Part shown: piece after piece, positions 55,551-63,924 of the stretch
Position numbering within the stretch: the first letter of the stretch is position 1
How the letters are laid out: each line of letters begins with the position of its first letter
NCBI RefSeq assembly: GCF_003584135.1
Contig: NZ_QXFI01000036.1
Span: 62,001 to 126,000, forward strand
DNA: 64,000 bases
From: Flagellimonas pelagia
GTDB lineage: Bacteria > Bacteroidota > Bacteroidia > Flavobacteriales > Flavobacteriaceae
Reading direction: 5' to 3'
Translations under genes and position numbers: made by a program
The notes under the pieces: model-generated
Told to the model about the DNA's origin: nothing
The model's input: only the letters and a program-made list of their open reading frames with translations
Databases searched by the model: none

Positions 55551-57284
55551 TTATTTTAATCTGATGTCTGCTACTGAGGCACCTGTTGGAATCATAGGGA
55601 ATACATTGTCCTCTTTTTCCACTTTGACCTCCAAAAAGTAAGGGTCTTTGGAAGCTATCATTTCTGCTACGGCATCCTTCAATTCGGAACGCTGGACCAC
55701 TCTTCTGGATTTGATGTGATATCCTTCGGCGATCTTTACAAAATCAGGATTGGTCATTACGGTGGACGCATATCTACTTTCGAAGAACAGTTCCTGCCAC
55801 TGGCGCACCATTCCCAAGTGATCGTTGTTGAGCACCACGATTTTAACCGGTACGTTGTGTTGAAAAATCACACCCAATTCCTGAATGGTCATTTGGTACC
55901 CTCCATCCCCGATAATGGCCACTACTTCACGGTCCATGGCACCCATTTTGGCCCCAATAGCTGCTGGAAGCCCAAAGCCCATGGTCCCCAATCCACCAGA
56001 AGTGATGTTACTCTTGGATTGTGTGAACTTGGCATACCTACAGGCAATCATTTGGTGTTGGCCCACGTCGGAAACAATTACAGCATTGTTGCCTGTGGCC
56101 ATGTTGATTTGTTCCATGACCTCACCCATGGTCAATCCTTCCTTGGTAGGGTGGATATCTTTTTGGATAACGGTCTCAAATTCAATTTGATGTTTTTTAT
56201 CAAATTCATCAAGCCATTCCTTGTGCTCGCTCTTATTGATCAACGGCAATAACATGCCCAAGGTTTCCTTGGCGTTGCCCAAAACCGCAACATCGACCTT
56301 TACATTCTTGTTGACCTCAGCGGGATCAATTTCAAAATGAATGATTTTTGCTTGTTTAGCATAAGTCGCCAAATTACCGGTCACACGGTCATCAAATCGC
56401 ATACCGATGGCAATGAGCACATCACATTCGTTGGTCAAAACATTGGGTCCGTAATTACCGTGCATCCCCACCATTCCTACGTTCAAGGGATGGTCCGTTT
56501 CCATGGCGGAAAGTCCCAAAATGGTCCAAGCAGCGGGAATTCCTCCTTTTTCAACCAAAGCCTTCAATTCGGCCTCGGCTTCACCCAAAATCACCCCTTG
56601 ACCAAAAATAATGTAAGGTCTTTTGGCATTGTTGATGAGTTCAGCAGCATTTTCAATGGCGGAAAGATTGGGTTCTGGAACCGGCTTGTAACTTCTTACT
56701 CCAGTGCATTTTTCATATTTGAAATCCAGCTCATCAAACTGGGCATTTTTGGTGATATCTACCAAAACCGGGCCCGGTCTTCCAGATCTTGCAATATAAA
56801 ATGCCTTTGCCATGATCTCAGGGATTTCTTCCACTCGGGTAATCTGATAGTTCCATTTGGTCACCGGGGTGGAAATACCCACAATATCCGTTTCTTGGAA
56901 CGCATCGGACCCTAAAAGACTTCTGGTCACCTGACCAGTGATGCATACCATTGGGGTTGAATCGATTTGAGCATCAGCAATACCCGTGACCAAATTGGTG
57001 GCTCCAGGCCCGGAAGTGGCCATCGCCACACCTACTTTACCCGTAACCCTGGCATAGCCTTGTGCAGCGTGCGCGGCGCCTTGCTCATGTCGGGTAAGGA
57101 TGTGCGTCAGCTTGTCCTGAAACTTATACAATTCATCATAAACAGGCATAATGGCCCCACCGGGGTAACCATAGATCAAATCCACCCCTTCGGCCAACAA
57201 ACAATGGATAAGGGCCTCTGCACCTGTGATGCGCATGGTGGTTTCCTGTTTTTTCTCCTTCTTTTCCGCTTTCAATGTCTCCAT
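55551..57284 (-). CDS. ilvB: Acetolactate synthase large (catalytic) subunit
   Basis: The 577-residue enzyme uses thiamine diphosphate and FAD to make 2-acetolactate and 2-aceto-2-hydroxybutyrate. Catalytic Glu67 is in TRHEQGAAHAAQGYARVTGKVG; VATSGPGATNLVTGIADA, FQETDIVGISTPVTKWN and the ThDP motif IIGDGGYQMTIQELGVIFQHNVPVKIVVLNND are present. The catalytic and regulatory subunits are both encoded here, separated by a methyltransferase gene. It follows ilvD by 40 bases. Confidence 0.96.
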   Translation of the reverse strand: METLKAEKKEKKQETTMRITGAEALIHCLLAEGVDLIYGYPGGAIMPVYDELYKFQDKLTHILTRHEQGAAHAAQGYARVTGKVGVAMATSGPGATNLVTGIADAQIDSTPMVCITGQVTRSLLGSDAFQETDIVGISTPVTKWNYQITRVEEIPEIMAKAFYIARSGRPGPVLVDITKNAQFDELDFKYEKCTGVRSYKPVPEPNLSAIENAAELINNAKRPYIIFGQGVILGEAEAELKALVEKGGIPAAWTILGLSAMETDHPLNVGMVGMHGNYGPNVLTNECDVLIAIGMRFDDRVTGNLATYAKQAKIIHFEIDPAEVNKNVKVDVAVLGNAKETLGMLLPLINKSEHKEWLDEFDKKHQIEFETVIQKDIHPTKEGLTMGEVMEQINMATGNNAVIVSDVGQHQMIACRYAKFTQSKSNITSGGLGTMGFGLPAAIGAKMGAMDREVVAIIGDGGYQMTIQELGVIFQHNVPVKIVVLNNDHLGMVRQWQELFFESRYASTVMTNPDFVKIAEGYHIKSRRVVQRSELKDAVAEMIASKDPYFLEVKVEKEDNVFPMIPTGASVADIRLK

Positions 57285-57324
57285 AAGCTTATCTTTTTCG
57301 GGAAATTCCCTTTTACTTTTTATT

Positions 57325-59001
57325 TTAGAACGTATCGGTTACACAACCTTTGGATGCCGATGAAACCATCTTGGCATATTTGTACAAGCTGCCCGATTTC
57401 ACCTTTAATTCTGGTTGCACCCAAGCCTTTCTTCGTTGTTCCAATTCTTCGTCAGAAATATTGATGTTGATAGTGTTCTTCACCGCATCGATGGTAATCT
57501 CATCACCATCTTTCACCAAGGCGATACCACCACCTACTTGGGCTTCTGGGGAAACGTGACCTACCACGAAACCGTGTGATCCGCCTGAGAATCGTCCATC
57601 AGTAATCAGGGCAACATCCTTACCCAATCCGGCACCCATGATGGCCGATGTGGGTTTCAACATTTCGGGCATTCCCGGAGCACCTTTAGGTCCTTCATAC
57701 CGAATGACCACCACATCACCTTTTTTGACCTTTCCTGTATGGATACCTTCGTTCACTTCAATTTCACCGTTGAAAACTCTTGCAGTTCCCGTGAAACTCA
57801 ATCCTTCCTTGCCCGTAATCTTGGCTACGGCACCTTCGGTTGCCAAATTGCCATACAGAATCCGGATATGCCCTGTTTCCTTGATCGGCTGTTCCAAAGG
57901 CTTGATAATGTCCTGGCCTTCTTCCAAATCGGGAACATCCAATAGGTTTTCTGCGAGAGTTCTACCGGTAACCGTCATACAATCTCCGTGGAGCATGCCT
58001 TTCTTCAACATGTATTTCAAGACGGCTGGCACTCCTCCAATTTTATGAAGGTCTTCCATCAAATATTTTCCACTGGGCTTTAAATCGGCCAACAATGGAG
58101 TGGATTCGCCAATACGAGTAATGTCTTCCAAAGTAAAATCCACTTCCGCGGCATGGGCAATGGCCATAAAATGCAATACAGCATTTGTGGAGCCTCCCAA
58201 AACAGTCACCAACTTAAAAGCGTTTTCCAATGCTTTTTTGGTCACAATGTCCTTGGGTTTCAAATCCATTTCCAGTAGGTTCAGAATGGCTTCCCCGGCA
58301 GCTTCGCAATCGGCACCTTTGGCCGAATTCACTGCAGGAATGGATGAATTAAAGGGCAATGACATTCCCATCGCCTCAATGGCAGAAGCCATGGTATTGG
58401 CCGTATACATGCCGCCGCAAGCTCCCGCACCGGGACATGCTTTGTGAATCACCGCCTTGAATTCGGTCTCATCAATGGTTCCCGCTACTTTTTGGCCATA
58501 AGCCTCAAAGGCAGAAATGATATCCAATTTCTTATTGTTATGGCAACCAGGGGCAATGGTGCCTCCGTATACCAAAATGGAAGGCCTGTTGAGCCTTAGC
58601 TGGGCCATAAGGGAGCCAGGCATATTCTTATCACAGCCCACCACGGTCACCAAACCATCATAATACATGGCCTGCATCACGGTTTCGATGGAATCGGCGA
58701 TGATGTCCCTGGACGCCAAGGAATATCGCATTCCCGGGGTTCCGTTGGAAATTCCATCACTCACGCCAATGGTATTGAAGATGAGTCCCACCATATTGGA
58801 AGACTCCACCCCCTTTTTAACCTTCTTGGCCAATCCGTTCAGGTGCATGTTACAGGGGTTTCCCTCATAACCTGTGCTGGCTATTCCAATAAATGGTTTT
58901 TTTAGATCATCATCATTGAGCCCTAACGCGTGCAACATAGCCTGAGCGGCTGGAAGCGTTGGGTCTTGGGTCACACTTTTACTAAACTTGTTCAGTTCCA
59001 T
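57325..59001 (-). CDS. ilvD: Dihydroxy-acid dehydratase
   Basis: From the ATG at 59001 ([12 protein letters not shown]) the protein has 558 residues; a TTG two codons upstream is less likely. It removes water from dihydroxy acids to give the 2-oxoacids of valine and isoleucine. Cluster-binding cysteines are in [27 protein letters not shown] and [46 protein letters not shown] follows. It is the first structural gene of the ilv operon, about 190 bases downstream of an attenuator-like leader. Confidence 0.96.
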   Translation of the reverse strand: MELNKFSKSVTQDPTLPAAQAMLHALGLNDDDLKKPFIGIASTGYEGNPCNMHLNGLAKKVKKGVESSNMVGLIFNTIGVSDGISNGTPGMRYSLASRDIIADSIETVMQAMYYDGLVTVVGCDKNMPGSLMAQLRLNRPSILVYGGTIAPGCHNNKKLDIISAFEAYGQKVAGTIDETEFKAVIHKACPGAGACGGMYTANTMASAIEAMGMSLPFNSSIPAVNSAKGADCEAAGEAILNLLEMDLKPKDIVTKKALENAFKLVTVLGGSTNAVLHFMAIAHAAEVDFTLEDITRIGESTPLLADLKPSGKYLMEDLHKIGGVPAVLKYMLKKGMLHGDCMTVTGRTLAENLLDVPDLEEGQDIIKPLEQPIKETGHIRILYGNLATEGAVAKITGKEGLSFTGTARVFNGEIEVNEGIHTGKVKKGDVVVIRYEGPKGAPGMPEMLKPTSAIMGAGLGKDVALITDGRFSGGSHGFVVGHVSPEAQVGGGIALVKDGDEITIDAVKNTININISDEELEQRRKAWVQPELKVKSGSLYKYAKMVSSASKGCVTDTF

Positions 59002-59190
59002 TGTCAAATTTCATTCAAATACAGAATTCCGCTGAATTTATACAGTCAATCAAAGATAGATGTTTAAAAAGCCTTAGATTTTTAACAGTTTCGGCCTATT
59101 TAAATCCATTTGAAACATAAAATATACAAAACTCTGTTTTTCAGTTATTTACATCAATTCAAAATCCAATATTCAATTATTTTCTTTATA

Positions 59191-59228
59191 AAGAAAAAGG
59201 GCCTGTATCTAAATGGATACAGGCCCTT
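59191..59228 (-). terminator. Attenuator terminator in the ilv leader
   Basis: A perfect 13-bp stem joins AAGGGCCTGTATC and GATACAGGCCCTT around a 6-base loop (arms 59197-59209 and 59216-59228). On the minus strand it is followed by TTTTTCTT. It lies between the leader peptide and ilvD. An alternative role as terminator of the upstream pxp genes is possible and not exclusive. Confidence 0.85.
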
Positions 59229-59245
59229 CTTTGTCAATAGCAAGT

Positions 59246-59252
59246 CTGTATC
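59246..59252 (-). promoter_or_regulatory. Antiterminator half-site overlapping the leader stop codon
   Basis: On the minus strand GATACAG overlaps the TGA stop of the leader peptide and is identical to the start of the terminator's 3' arm. It can therefore pair with CTGTATC of the 5' arm (plus-strand 59216-59222); with one bulged base the pairing extends to ten base pairs. Confidence 0.65.
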
Positions 59253-59307
59253 ATTCCAGATTTGGAATAATAATGACCACGCCGTTGACCAGGTTATTTC
59301 TTTTCAT
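59251..59307 (-). CDS. Putative ilv leader peptide
   Basis: The frame encodes MKRNNLVNGVVIIIPNLE. Seven or eight of 18 residues are the operon's end products Leu, Val and Ile, with Val-Val-Ile-Ile-Ile in a row. Its stop is followed by 22 bases and then the terminator hairpin. In the enterobacterial ilv systems, ribosome stalling at such a run when charged tRNA is scarce prevents termination. The same logic fits here, since stalling leaves the antiterminator half-site at the stop codon free, whereas complete translation covers it. The peptide is too short to be a stable protein, and its role would be regulatory only. Confidence 0.75.
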   Translation of the reverse strand: MKRNNLVNGVVIIIPNLE

Positions 59308-59320
59308 GCTTCAATGTTAC

Positions 59321-59354
59321 AAAAAAATATGTTGGATTCCAGCAGAAAAAACAA
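59321..59354 (-). promoter_or_regulatory. Putative promoter of the ilv leader
   Basis: On the minus strand TTG (59354-59352) is followed after 22 bases by TATTTTTTTG (59329-59320), a -7-like box two bases longer than TAnnTTTG. Transcription would begin a few bases before the leader ATG. Confidence 0.35.
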
Positions 59355-60194
59355 CTAAAGTAATTTAAAGGTGAACTTATCCCCGTGTTTCTTTTGGGCC
59401 AAGGTACAAATGGATTCTTCGGAAAGTTGCAGTATCCTGGGGTAGCCTCCCGTGGTCTGGCCATCCTTCATCAGAATGATCAAACGTCCTGCCGGCGTCA
59501 ATTGTATGGTTCCAGGCAAGGTTCCAGACGTCAGCATGGAATGGGCATGGCCCTCAATCAATTCGGATAACTGATAGGCCATTCTGTTGTTTTCTTTGGA
59601 TACCGTGAAGGTTTTGGTGAATATTGCGGATAGTTGGGCGTCCGACAGTAGTTCAAATTCCGGGCCTTTGTACACTTCCAGATAATCCTTTAGAAAATGA
59701 TCATCAATTTTTACTTCGGAAATAAGGGGTTTAAAAGAAATGTTCTTGGTGAATAGGACTTCATCCCCATCCTTGAGTCTTTTTGTTTTGGTCACAGGCA
59801 CAAACTGGGAACGGCTACCTAAGACCTTTTCTGTTTGAAAACCGCTCTTGATGGCCAAATACGCCCGAAAACCGTTCTCTAATTTTCCATAGGACAAAAT
59901 ATCACCTTTGGACACCTGTACCACCTGATAATTTTCAATGGGTTTGTTGTTCAAGGTCGCAGAGATATGGGCTCCGGAAAGACAGATAAAGGTAGGCTCA
60001 TCAAACTGCAAGGTAGGCCCTGTCATGGTAATTTCCATAACCGCCGCATTGGGGTCGTTCCCCAACAAAAGATTGGCCTTTTTTACAGAATCCACATCCA
60101 TCGCCCCAGAAACGGGCACACCTATGTCACGATAACCATACCTGCCAAGGTCTTGAATGGTCGCAAAAAATCCTGATTTGAGCACCTTAAGCAT
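59355..60194 (-). CDS. pxpC: 5-oxoprolinase subunit PxpC (KipA-like biotin-dependent carboxyltransferase family)
   Basis: The 279-residue protein begins MLKVLKSGFFATIQDLGRYGYRDIGVPVSGAMD, the diagnostic start of the AHS2/KipA family, and contains FICLSGAHISATLNN and MRRLILLLP-free TIQLTPAGRLIILMKDGQTTGGYPRILQ. With PxpA and PxpB it cleaves 5-oxoproline to glutamate using ATP. Its start overlaps pxpB by eight bases. It is the last gene of the pxp run; the ilv leader follows on the same strand. Confidence 0.92.
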   Translation of the reverse strand: MLKVLKSGFFATIQDLGRYGYRDIGVPVSGAMDVDSVKKANLLLGNDPNAAVMEITMTGPTLQFDEPTFICLSGAHISATLNNKPIENYQVVQVSKGDILSYGKLENGFRAYLAIKSGFQTEKVLGSRSQFVPVTKTKRLKDGDEVLFTKNISFKPLISEVKIDDHFLKDYLEVYKGPEFELLSDAQLSAIFTKTFTVSKENNRMAYQLSELIEGHAHSMLTSGTLPGTIQLTPAGRLIILMKDGQTTGGYPRILQLSEESICTLAQKKHGDKFTFKLL

Positions 60195-60921
60195 GTAGCG
60201 CCACTTTTTCGGGTTTATAAATACCTACTTCGGCCTCTATTTTATGGAGTTCGTATTCGGCTTTGGATATTTTATGGAATTGGATCTTGTCCCCCACTTT
60301 TACAAAACAAGGTTCCTTTAAACTGGGGTTGAACAAAGGAACGGGGCAGTTGCCGATGATATTCCACCCCCCTGGGGATTCCTGGGGATAAATGCCCGTT
60401 TGTTTCCCTGCCAAACCAACCGAGCCCTTGGCAACTTGCAAACGTGGTTCCGATCGTCTGGGGATTTCCAGAGACTTTGGAAGACCTCCCAAATACATAA
60501 ACCCGGGTAAAAAACCTATGCCATATACCACATATTGGTGGGACGTGTGTTGTTGGATGAGTTCCTCAACGGACAGGTTCAAAGTTTTGGAAACTTCTTG
60601 TATGTCTATTCCAAATTCCAGGTCGTAACAAACCGGGATGGTCCAGAGGTGTTGCACCCTACTCGAGGTGCTTTTGGCCTGTTCGGCATGGCAGTCCATG
60701 ATCATTTTTTGGGTTTCCTCAAAGTCCAGATGGTCGTTATTATAGACCATGGTCAAGGAATTATAGGCTACGGACATTTCCCAACCTAGAATTTTGAGTG
60801 CCTTGAAGGCTTCCATAAAATCAAGGATATCGGCTAAGATGGACTCTTTTACCTCACTGGGCCATTCTACTAAAACGGCTCGTTCTCCAAAGGGTTTGAT
60901 GCTGATGGGGTAACTTTTCAC
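60187..60921 (-). CDS. pxpB: 5-oxoprolinase subunit PxpB (KipI-like)
   Basis: Read from a GTG at 60921 the protein has 244 residues (VKSYPISIKPFGERAVLVEWP). This GTG overlaps the pxpA stop as GTGA, and the longer frame would lie deep inside pxpA, so the GTG is preferred. VVYGIGFLPGFMYLGGLPKSLEIPRR, GSVGLAGKQTGIYPQESPGGWNIIG are the AHS1/KipI signatures. B. subtilis KipI also inhibits the sporulation kinase KinA, which is not relevant here. Confidence 0.9.
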   Translation of the reverse strand: MKSYPISIKPFGERAVLVEWPSEVKESILADILDFMEAFKALKILGWEMSVAYNSLTMVYNNDHLDFEETQKMIMDCHAEQAKSTSSRVQHLWTIPVCYDLEFGIDIQEVSKTLNLSVEELIQQHTSHQYVVYGIGFLPGFMYLGGLPKSLEIPRRSEPRLQVAKGSVGLAGKQTGIYPQESPGGWNIIGNCPVPLFNPSLKEPCFVKVGDKIQFHKISKAEYELHKIEAEVGIYKPEKVALHA

Positions 60922-61661
60922 TTTTGTATTTGCACCTGATGTTTGGGTAATTCCCGTGAAAGATACATTAATATTTCCAATGCCGAAGCGGTATCGCCAT
61001 GCACGCAAAGGGTGTTCGCCTCAATTTTATGGAATTTGCCGGAAACCGTCTTTACTTTTGCATCTTTTATAACGGGTAGCATATGAAGGAGAACTTCTTT
61101 CGGCTCTTGAATCAATGCATCTTTATTTTTTCTGGACACAAGACTTAGGTCTTCATTATAATTTCTATCGGCAAAAGCCTCATACCATATCTTGAAACCC
61201 ATTTCCTTAGCCTTGTTGGCAACCAAGGAATCAAATGGCACATACAGAATTGCATTTTGCCTATATGCAGAAATAGCTTCCAAATACGTTTTTGCCAACT
61301 CCCCATCTTTCGCAGTTTGATTGTACAATGCCCCATGTGCCTTTATATGGTGAAGGATGGCTTTTTTTCGGTCCAGAACGCCTTCGAATGTTTGGAGCTG
61401 ATTTCTGATACTTTGTATCAGCACCTCATTTGGAATATCCATGACTTCCCTACCAAAATTCTCTTTATCGGGATATGATGGATGTGCTCCTATCTTTACA
61501 CCATGTTCAAGAGCTAAATCCACCACCTCAGACATCGATTCCTCGTTTCCGGCATGGCCACCACAAGCTATATTGCATGAACTGATGAAGGGGAAAATCC
61601 GGGCCTCGTTGCCAATGCCTTCCCCTACATCACAATTGATATCTATCGCAAATTTTTTCAT
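60918..61661 (-). CDS. pxpA: 5-oxoprolinase subunit PxpA (LamB/YcsF family)
   Basis: The 247-residue protein starts IDINCDVGEGIGNEARIFPFISSCNIACGGHAGNEESM and has VKIGAHPSYPDKENFGREVMDIP, HIKAHGALYNQTAKD and CVHGDTASALEIL, the ordered motifs of the LamB/YcsF family, with conserved Asp and His at the active site. It is the catalytic subunit candidate for 5-oxoproline hydrolysis. It begins one base before the end of the Nramp-like gene's stop and is cotranscribed with it. Confidence 0.93.
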   Translation of the reverse strand: MKKFAIDINCDVGEGIGNEARIFPFISSCNIACGGHAGNEESMSEVVDLALEHGVKIGAHPSYPDKENFGREVMDIPNEVLIQSIRNQLQTFEGVLDRKKAILHHIKAHGALYNQTAKDGELAKTYLEAISAYRQNAILYVPFDSLVANKAKEMGFKIWYEAFADRNYNEDLSLVSRKNKDALIQEPKEVLLHMLPVIKDAKVKTVSGKFHKIEANTLCVHGDTASALEILMYLSRELPKHQVQIQK

Positions 61662-62858
61662 CTATAGGGTTCCCATGACTTTTAAGATACTTTTCGCCCC
61701 CAAGAAAATGGCAAAGGCCACTATGGCCATCCCCAAAACATTCTGTAAAAGGGTGTTTCTGTTTTCTCCCATAACCGATTTTTTGTTCACTACCCACAAT
61801 AACAAAAGTGCCATAACAGGCAACAAAACACCATTGGCTACCTGGGCAAACTGAATCACTTGGATGGGTTTGATGTCAAAAGACAAAAAAATCACCCCAC
61901 AGAGTAAAACAAATGCCCAAGTGGATTTGAACCTTTTATCCTGCATACCTCCTCCCCAACCAAAGCAGCTACTGGCCACATAAGCGGCTGCCAATGGAGC
62001 CGTAATGGCAGAGGTCACTCCAGCCGCCAAAAGCCCGATGGCCATAAAATAGAGTGCCATTTTACCGAAAAGGGGCTCCAACCCTTTAGCCATATCCATG
62101 GCATTGTTCATGTCGGAAATTGGGGCGGCGGAAGCGGTGATCAAAATGGCCATGGACACCAATCCACCTAAGGCAATAGAAATGATAGTGTCCCATTTCA
62201 CGACTTTCAGATCACTTTGTGACTTCCATTTTTCACGCACTAAGGATGCATGCAAGAACAAGTTATAGGGTACCACCGTAGTGCCCACCAAGGCCACCAC
62301 AGTCAACAGGCTATCTTTAGGCAATGTTGGCACAAACATCCCTTCTAAAATACCGGATAGGGAAGGTTTGGTCATCAAAGAACAAATGATGAAGCTCACT
62401 CCCATTAAAGCAACCAAGCCCACAAAAATTCTTTCCAATACTTTATAATTGCTGAACCACAGCAAGCAGAAAATGGCAATACCAATCAGGGCAGGAAAAA
62501 AAGGCCTCATTTGGGGGTTGGGGAAAATCTGTTCCAGACCCAAGGTGGCCCCTCCAATGTTCCCTCCTTCATATGCCGCATTACCTATCAAAATGGCCCC
62601 CAATACTACGGCAAGGACCACATTACGGACCCATGGCGTCTGTAATTGCTCTCGGACCACATCGACCAAGCCTTTTTGGGTCACCAAGCCGATTCTACCG
62701 GCCATTCCCTGTAGTACAATCGTAGCAATAATGGATATCAACAGGGCCCAGATCAGGGCGTATCCGAATCGTGCTCCGGCCAACGTACACATGGTTATAG
62801 TTCCCGGTCCAACAAAGGCAGCCGCGACCAATACTCCAGGTCCTATTTTTTTCAACAT
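61662..62858 (-). CDS. Nramp-family transporter lacking the canonical metal-site motifs
   Basis: The 398-residue membrane protein has about eleven hydrophobic segments and the Nramp fold. The two metal-binding motifs are changed. DPGN of helix 1 is GPGT (17-20), so the metal-binding Asp and Asn are lost. MPHN of helix 6 is VPYN (196-199), so the metal-binding Met is lost. It is the first gene of a run with pxpA, pxpB and pxpC, as Nramp-like ycsG is next to ycsF in B. subtilis. Import of 5-oxoproline or a similar organic substrate is therefore more plausible than metal uptake. No clear promoter was seen in the 181 bases upstream. Confidence 0.85.
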   Translation of the reverse strand: MLKKIGPGVLVAAAFVGPGTITMCTLAGARFGYALIWALLISIIATIVLQGMAGRIGLVTQKGLVDVVREQLQTPWVRNVVLAVVLGAILIGNAAYEGGNIGGATLGLEQIFPNPQMRPFFPALIGIAIFCLLWFSNYKVLERIFVGLVALMGVSFIICSLMTKPSLSGILEGMFVPTLPKDSLLTVVALVGTTVVPYNLFLHASLVREKWKSQSDLKVVKWDTIISIALGGLVSMAILITASAAPISDMNNAMDMAKGLEPLFGKMALYFMAIGLLAAGVTSAITAPLAAAYVASSCFGWGGGMQDKRFKSTWAFVLLCGVIFLSFDIKPIQVIQFAQVANGVLLPVMALLLLWVVNKKSVMGENRNTLLQNVLGMAIVAFAIFLGAKSILKVMGTL

Positions 62859-63039
62859 AAATGGGTTGGTTTAGGGGGTTGAATTTAACAGGATATTAGG
62901 ACAAACCATGTATTTCATCCAAAAAAATGCATTTCGTCTAAAAGTGGGGTATTTTATATCTACATTTTATACGATTTTAAAAATGGCGAAGTTATAATAG
63001 TCCCAAATCGAACTTTGACCTTAAACTTGGCAAATACTT

Positions 63040-63483
63040 ATGACATGTAAGGATTGTGAAAAGAGTATTGATTCCCATCAGTACAAGACTTCTATGGAGT
63101 CTTTGGGAATCCACTTGTGCGACCGTCATTCACGGCTCATTAAAAAAGTAATTCTAGATAACAACACTCCATTGGAGGCCATCCACCTCTTTTACGCCTT
63201 GAAGGAAGCCGGAGCCCATCCCATGTTGGAATGGTGGGACGGCAAGCGCTCAGTAGACATTGCCATTTCCCGCGTAAAGCTCAATATTGAAATCGACAAG
63301 GACTATAACATGATCACCCATGAACAGGCCATCAGCGATCTGGAAGATGCCATGCATTCGTTTAAAAATGGGTTCACCACGATCCGGATCCCCCATTTGG
63401 CCATCAAATACTATTTAGAGGAAACCGTTCAGAATATATTGGGCATCATCTCAGGACTCAAAGCGAACATCAAGGCCATTTAG
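63040..63483 (+). CDS. Small protein with zinc-ribbon-like start and PD-(D/E)XK-like core
   Basis: The 147-residue protein starts with Cys3, Cys6, Cys27 and His30 (MTCKDCEKS...HLCDRH), a possible zinc-binding site. It continues with Asp73 in SVDIAISRVKL and Glu84-Ile-Asp86-Lys87 in LNIEIDKDY, then IRIPHLAIKYYL. This D...E-x-[DK] pattern with a following basic strand is like the Vsr/DUF559 nuclease core. I do not recognise a named family; nuclease activity is an inference. Its stop overlaps that of the convergent cupin gene. Confidence 0.6.
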   Translation: MTCKDCEKSIDSHQYKTSMESLGIHLCDRHSRLIKKVILDNNTPLEAIHLFYALKEAGAHPMLEWWDGKRSVDIAISRVKLNIEIDKDYNMITHEQAISDLEDAMHSFKNGFTTIRIPHLAIKYYLEETVQNILGIISGLKANIKAI

Positions 63484-63890
63484 TTGCAAAACTCCACCTT
63501 ATTGTTCTTTTTGGTCTCCTTATACTCCAAAATACTGATACTAACCGGGTCTTCCCCTATGTTTTCCAAATCGTTAACATAGTCTTTGCCCCTGTTTTCA
63601 AAATATTCGGTATCGCCTGGATTCAGTTTGAACATATCAATTTTCCCGTTCCCATAGCGAGTTATCACCAAACCTCCTGTTGGGCATACCCAACCATAGT
63701 TGGTATTGTGTCTTCTAAAAGGAATCCGCTCACCAGGTGCGAGATATAGATCCCATAGTTTAACACTTTCATTCTCAAACACCAGTCTGTCGCTTAAAGA
63801 CTCTGTTATTTCTTGATGCAGCAACTCATCGATCTTCTCCTGTTCCCATGGGTCAAAGTTGCCCACTGGGTTCAATTCCACACATTGCAT
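63480..63890 (-). CDS. Cupin-domain protein
   Basis: The 136-residue cytoplasmic protein has a single cupin barrel: SVKLWDLYLAPGERIPFRRHNTNYGWVCPTGGLVITRYGNG and a second half IDMFKLNPGDTEYFENRGKDYVNDLENIGEDPVSISILEYK. The usual metal-binding histidines are mostly absent (only His of RRHNTNY remains), so it may bind a ligand without metal. Function unknown. The -7 box TACATTTG lies upstream. Confidence 0.75.
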   Translation of the reverse strand: MQCVELNPVGNFDPWEQEKIDELLHQEITESLSDRLVFENESVKLWDLYLAPGERIPFRRHNTNYGWVCPTGGLVITRYGNGKIDMFKLNPGDTEYFENRGKDYVNDLENIGEDPVSISILEYKETKKNNKVEFCN

Positions 63891-63916
63891 TCCAATAAAA
63901 TTTCAAAAAAGAGCGG

Positions 63917-63924
63917 CAAATGTA
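63917..63924 (-). promoter_or_regulatory. Putative -7 box of the cupin gene
   Basis: On the minus strand TACATTTG matches TAnnTTTG, 27 bases before the ATG. The rest of the sequence to the window end shows no gene. Confidence 0.45.
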
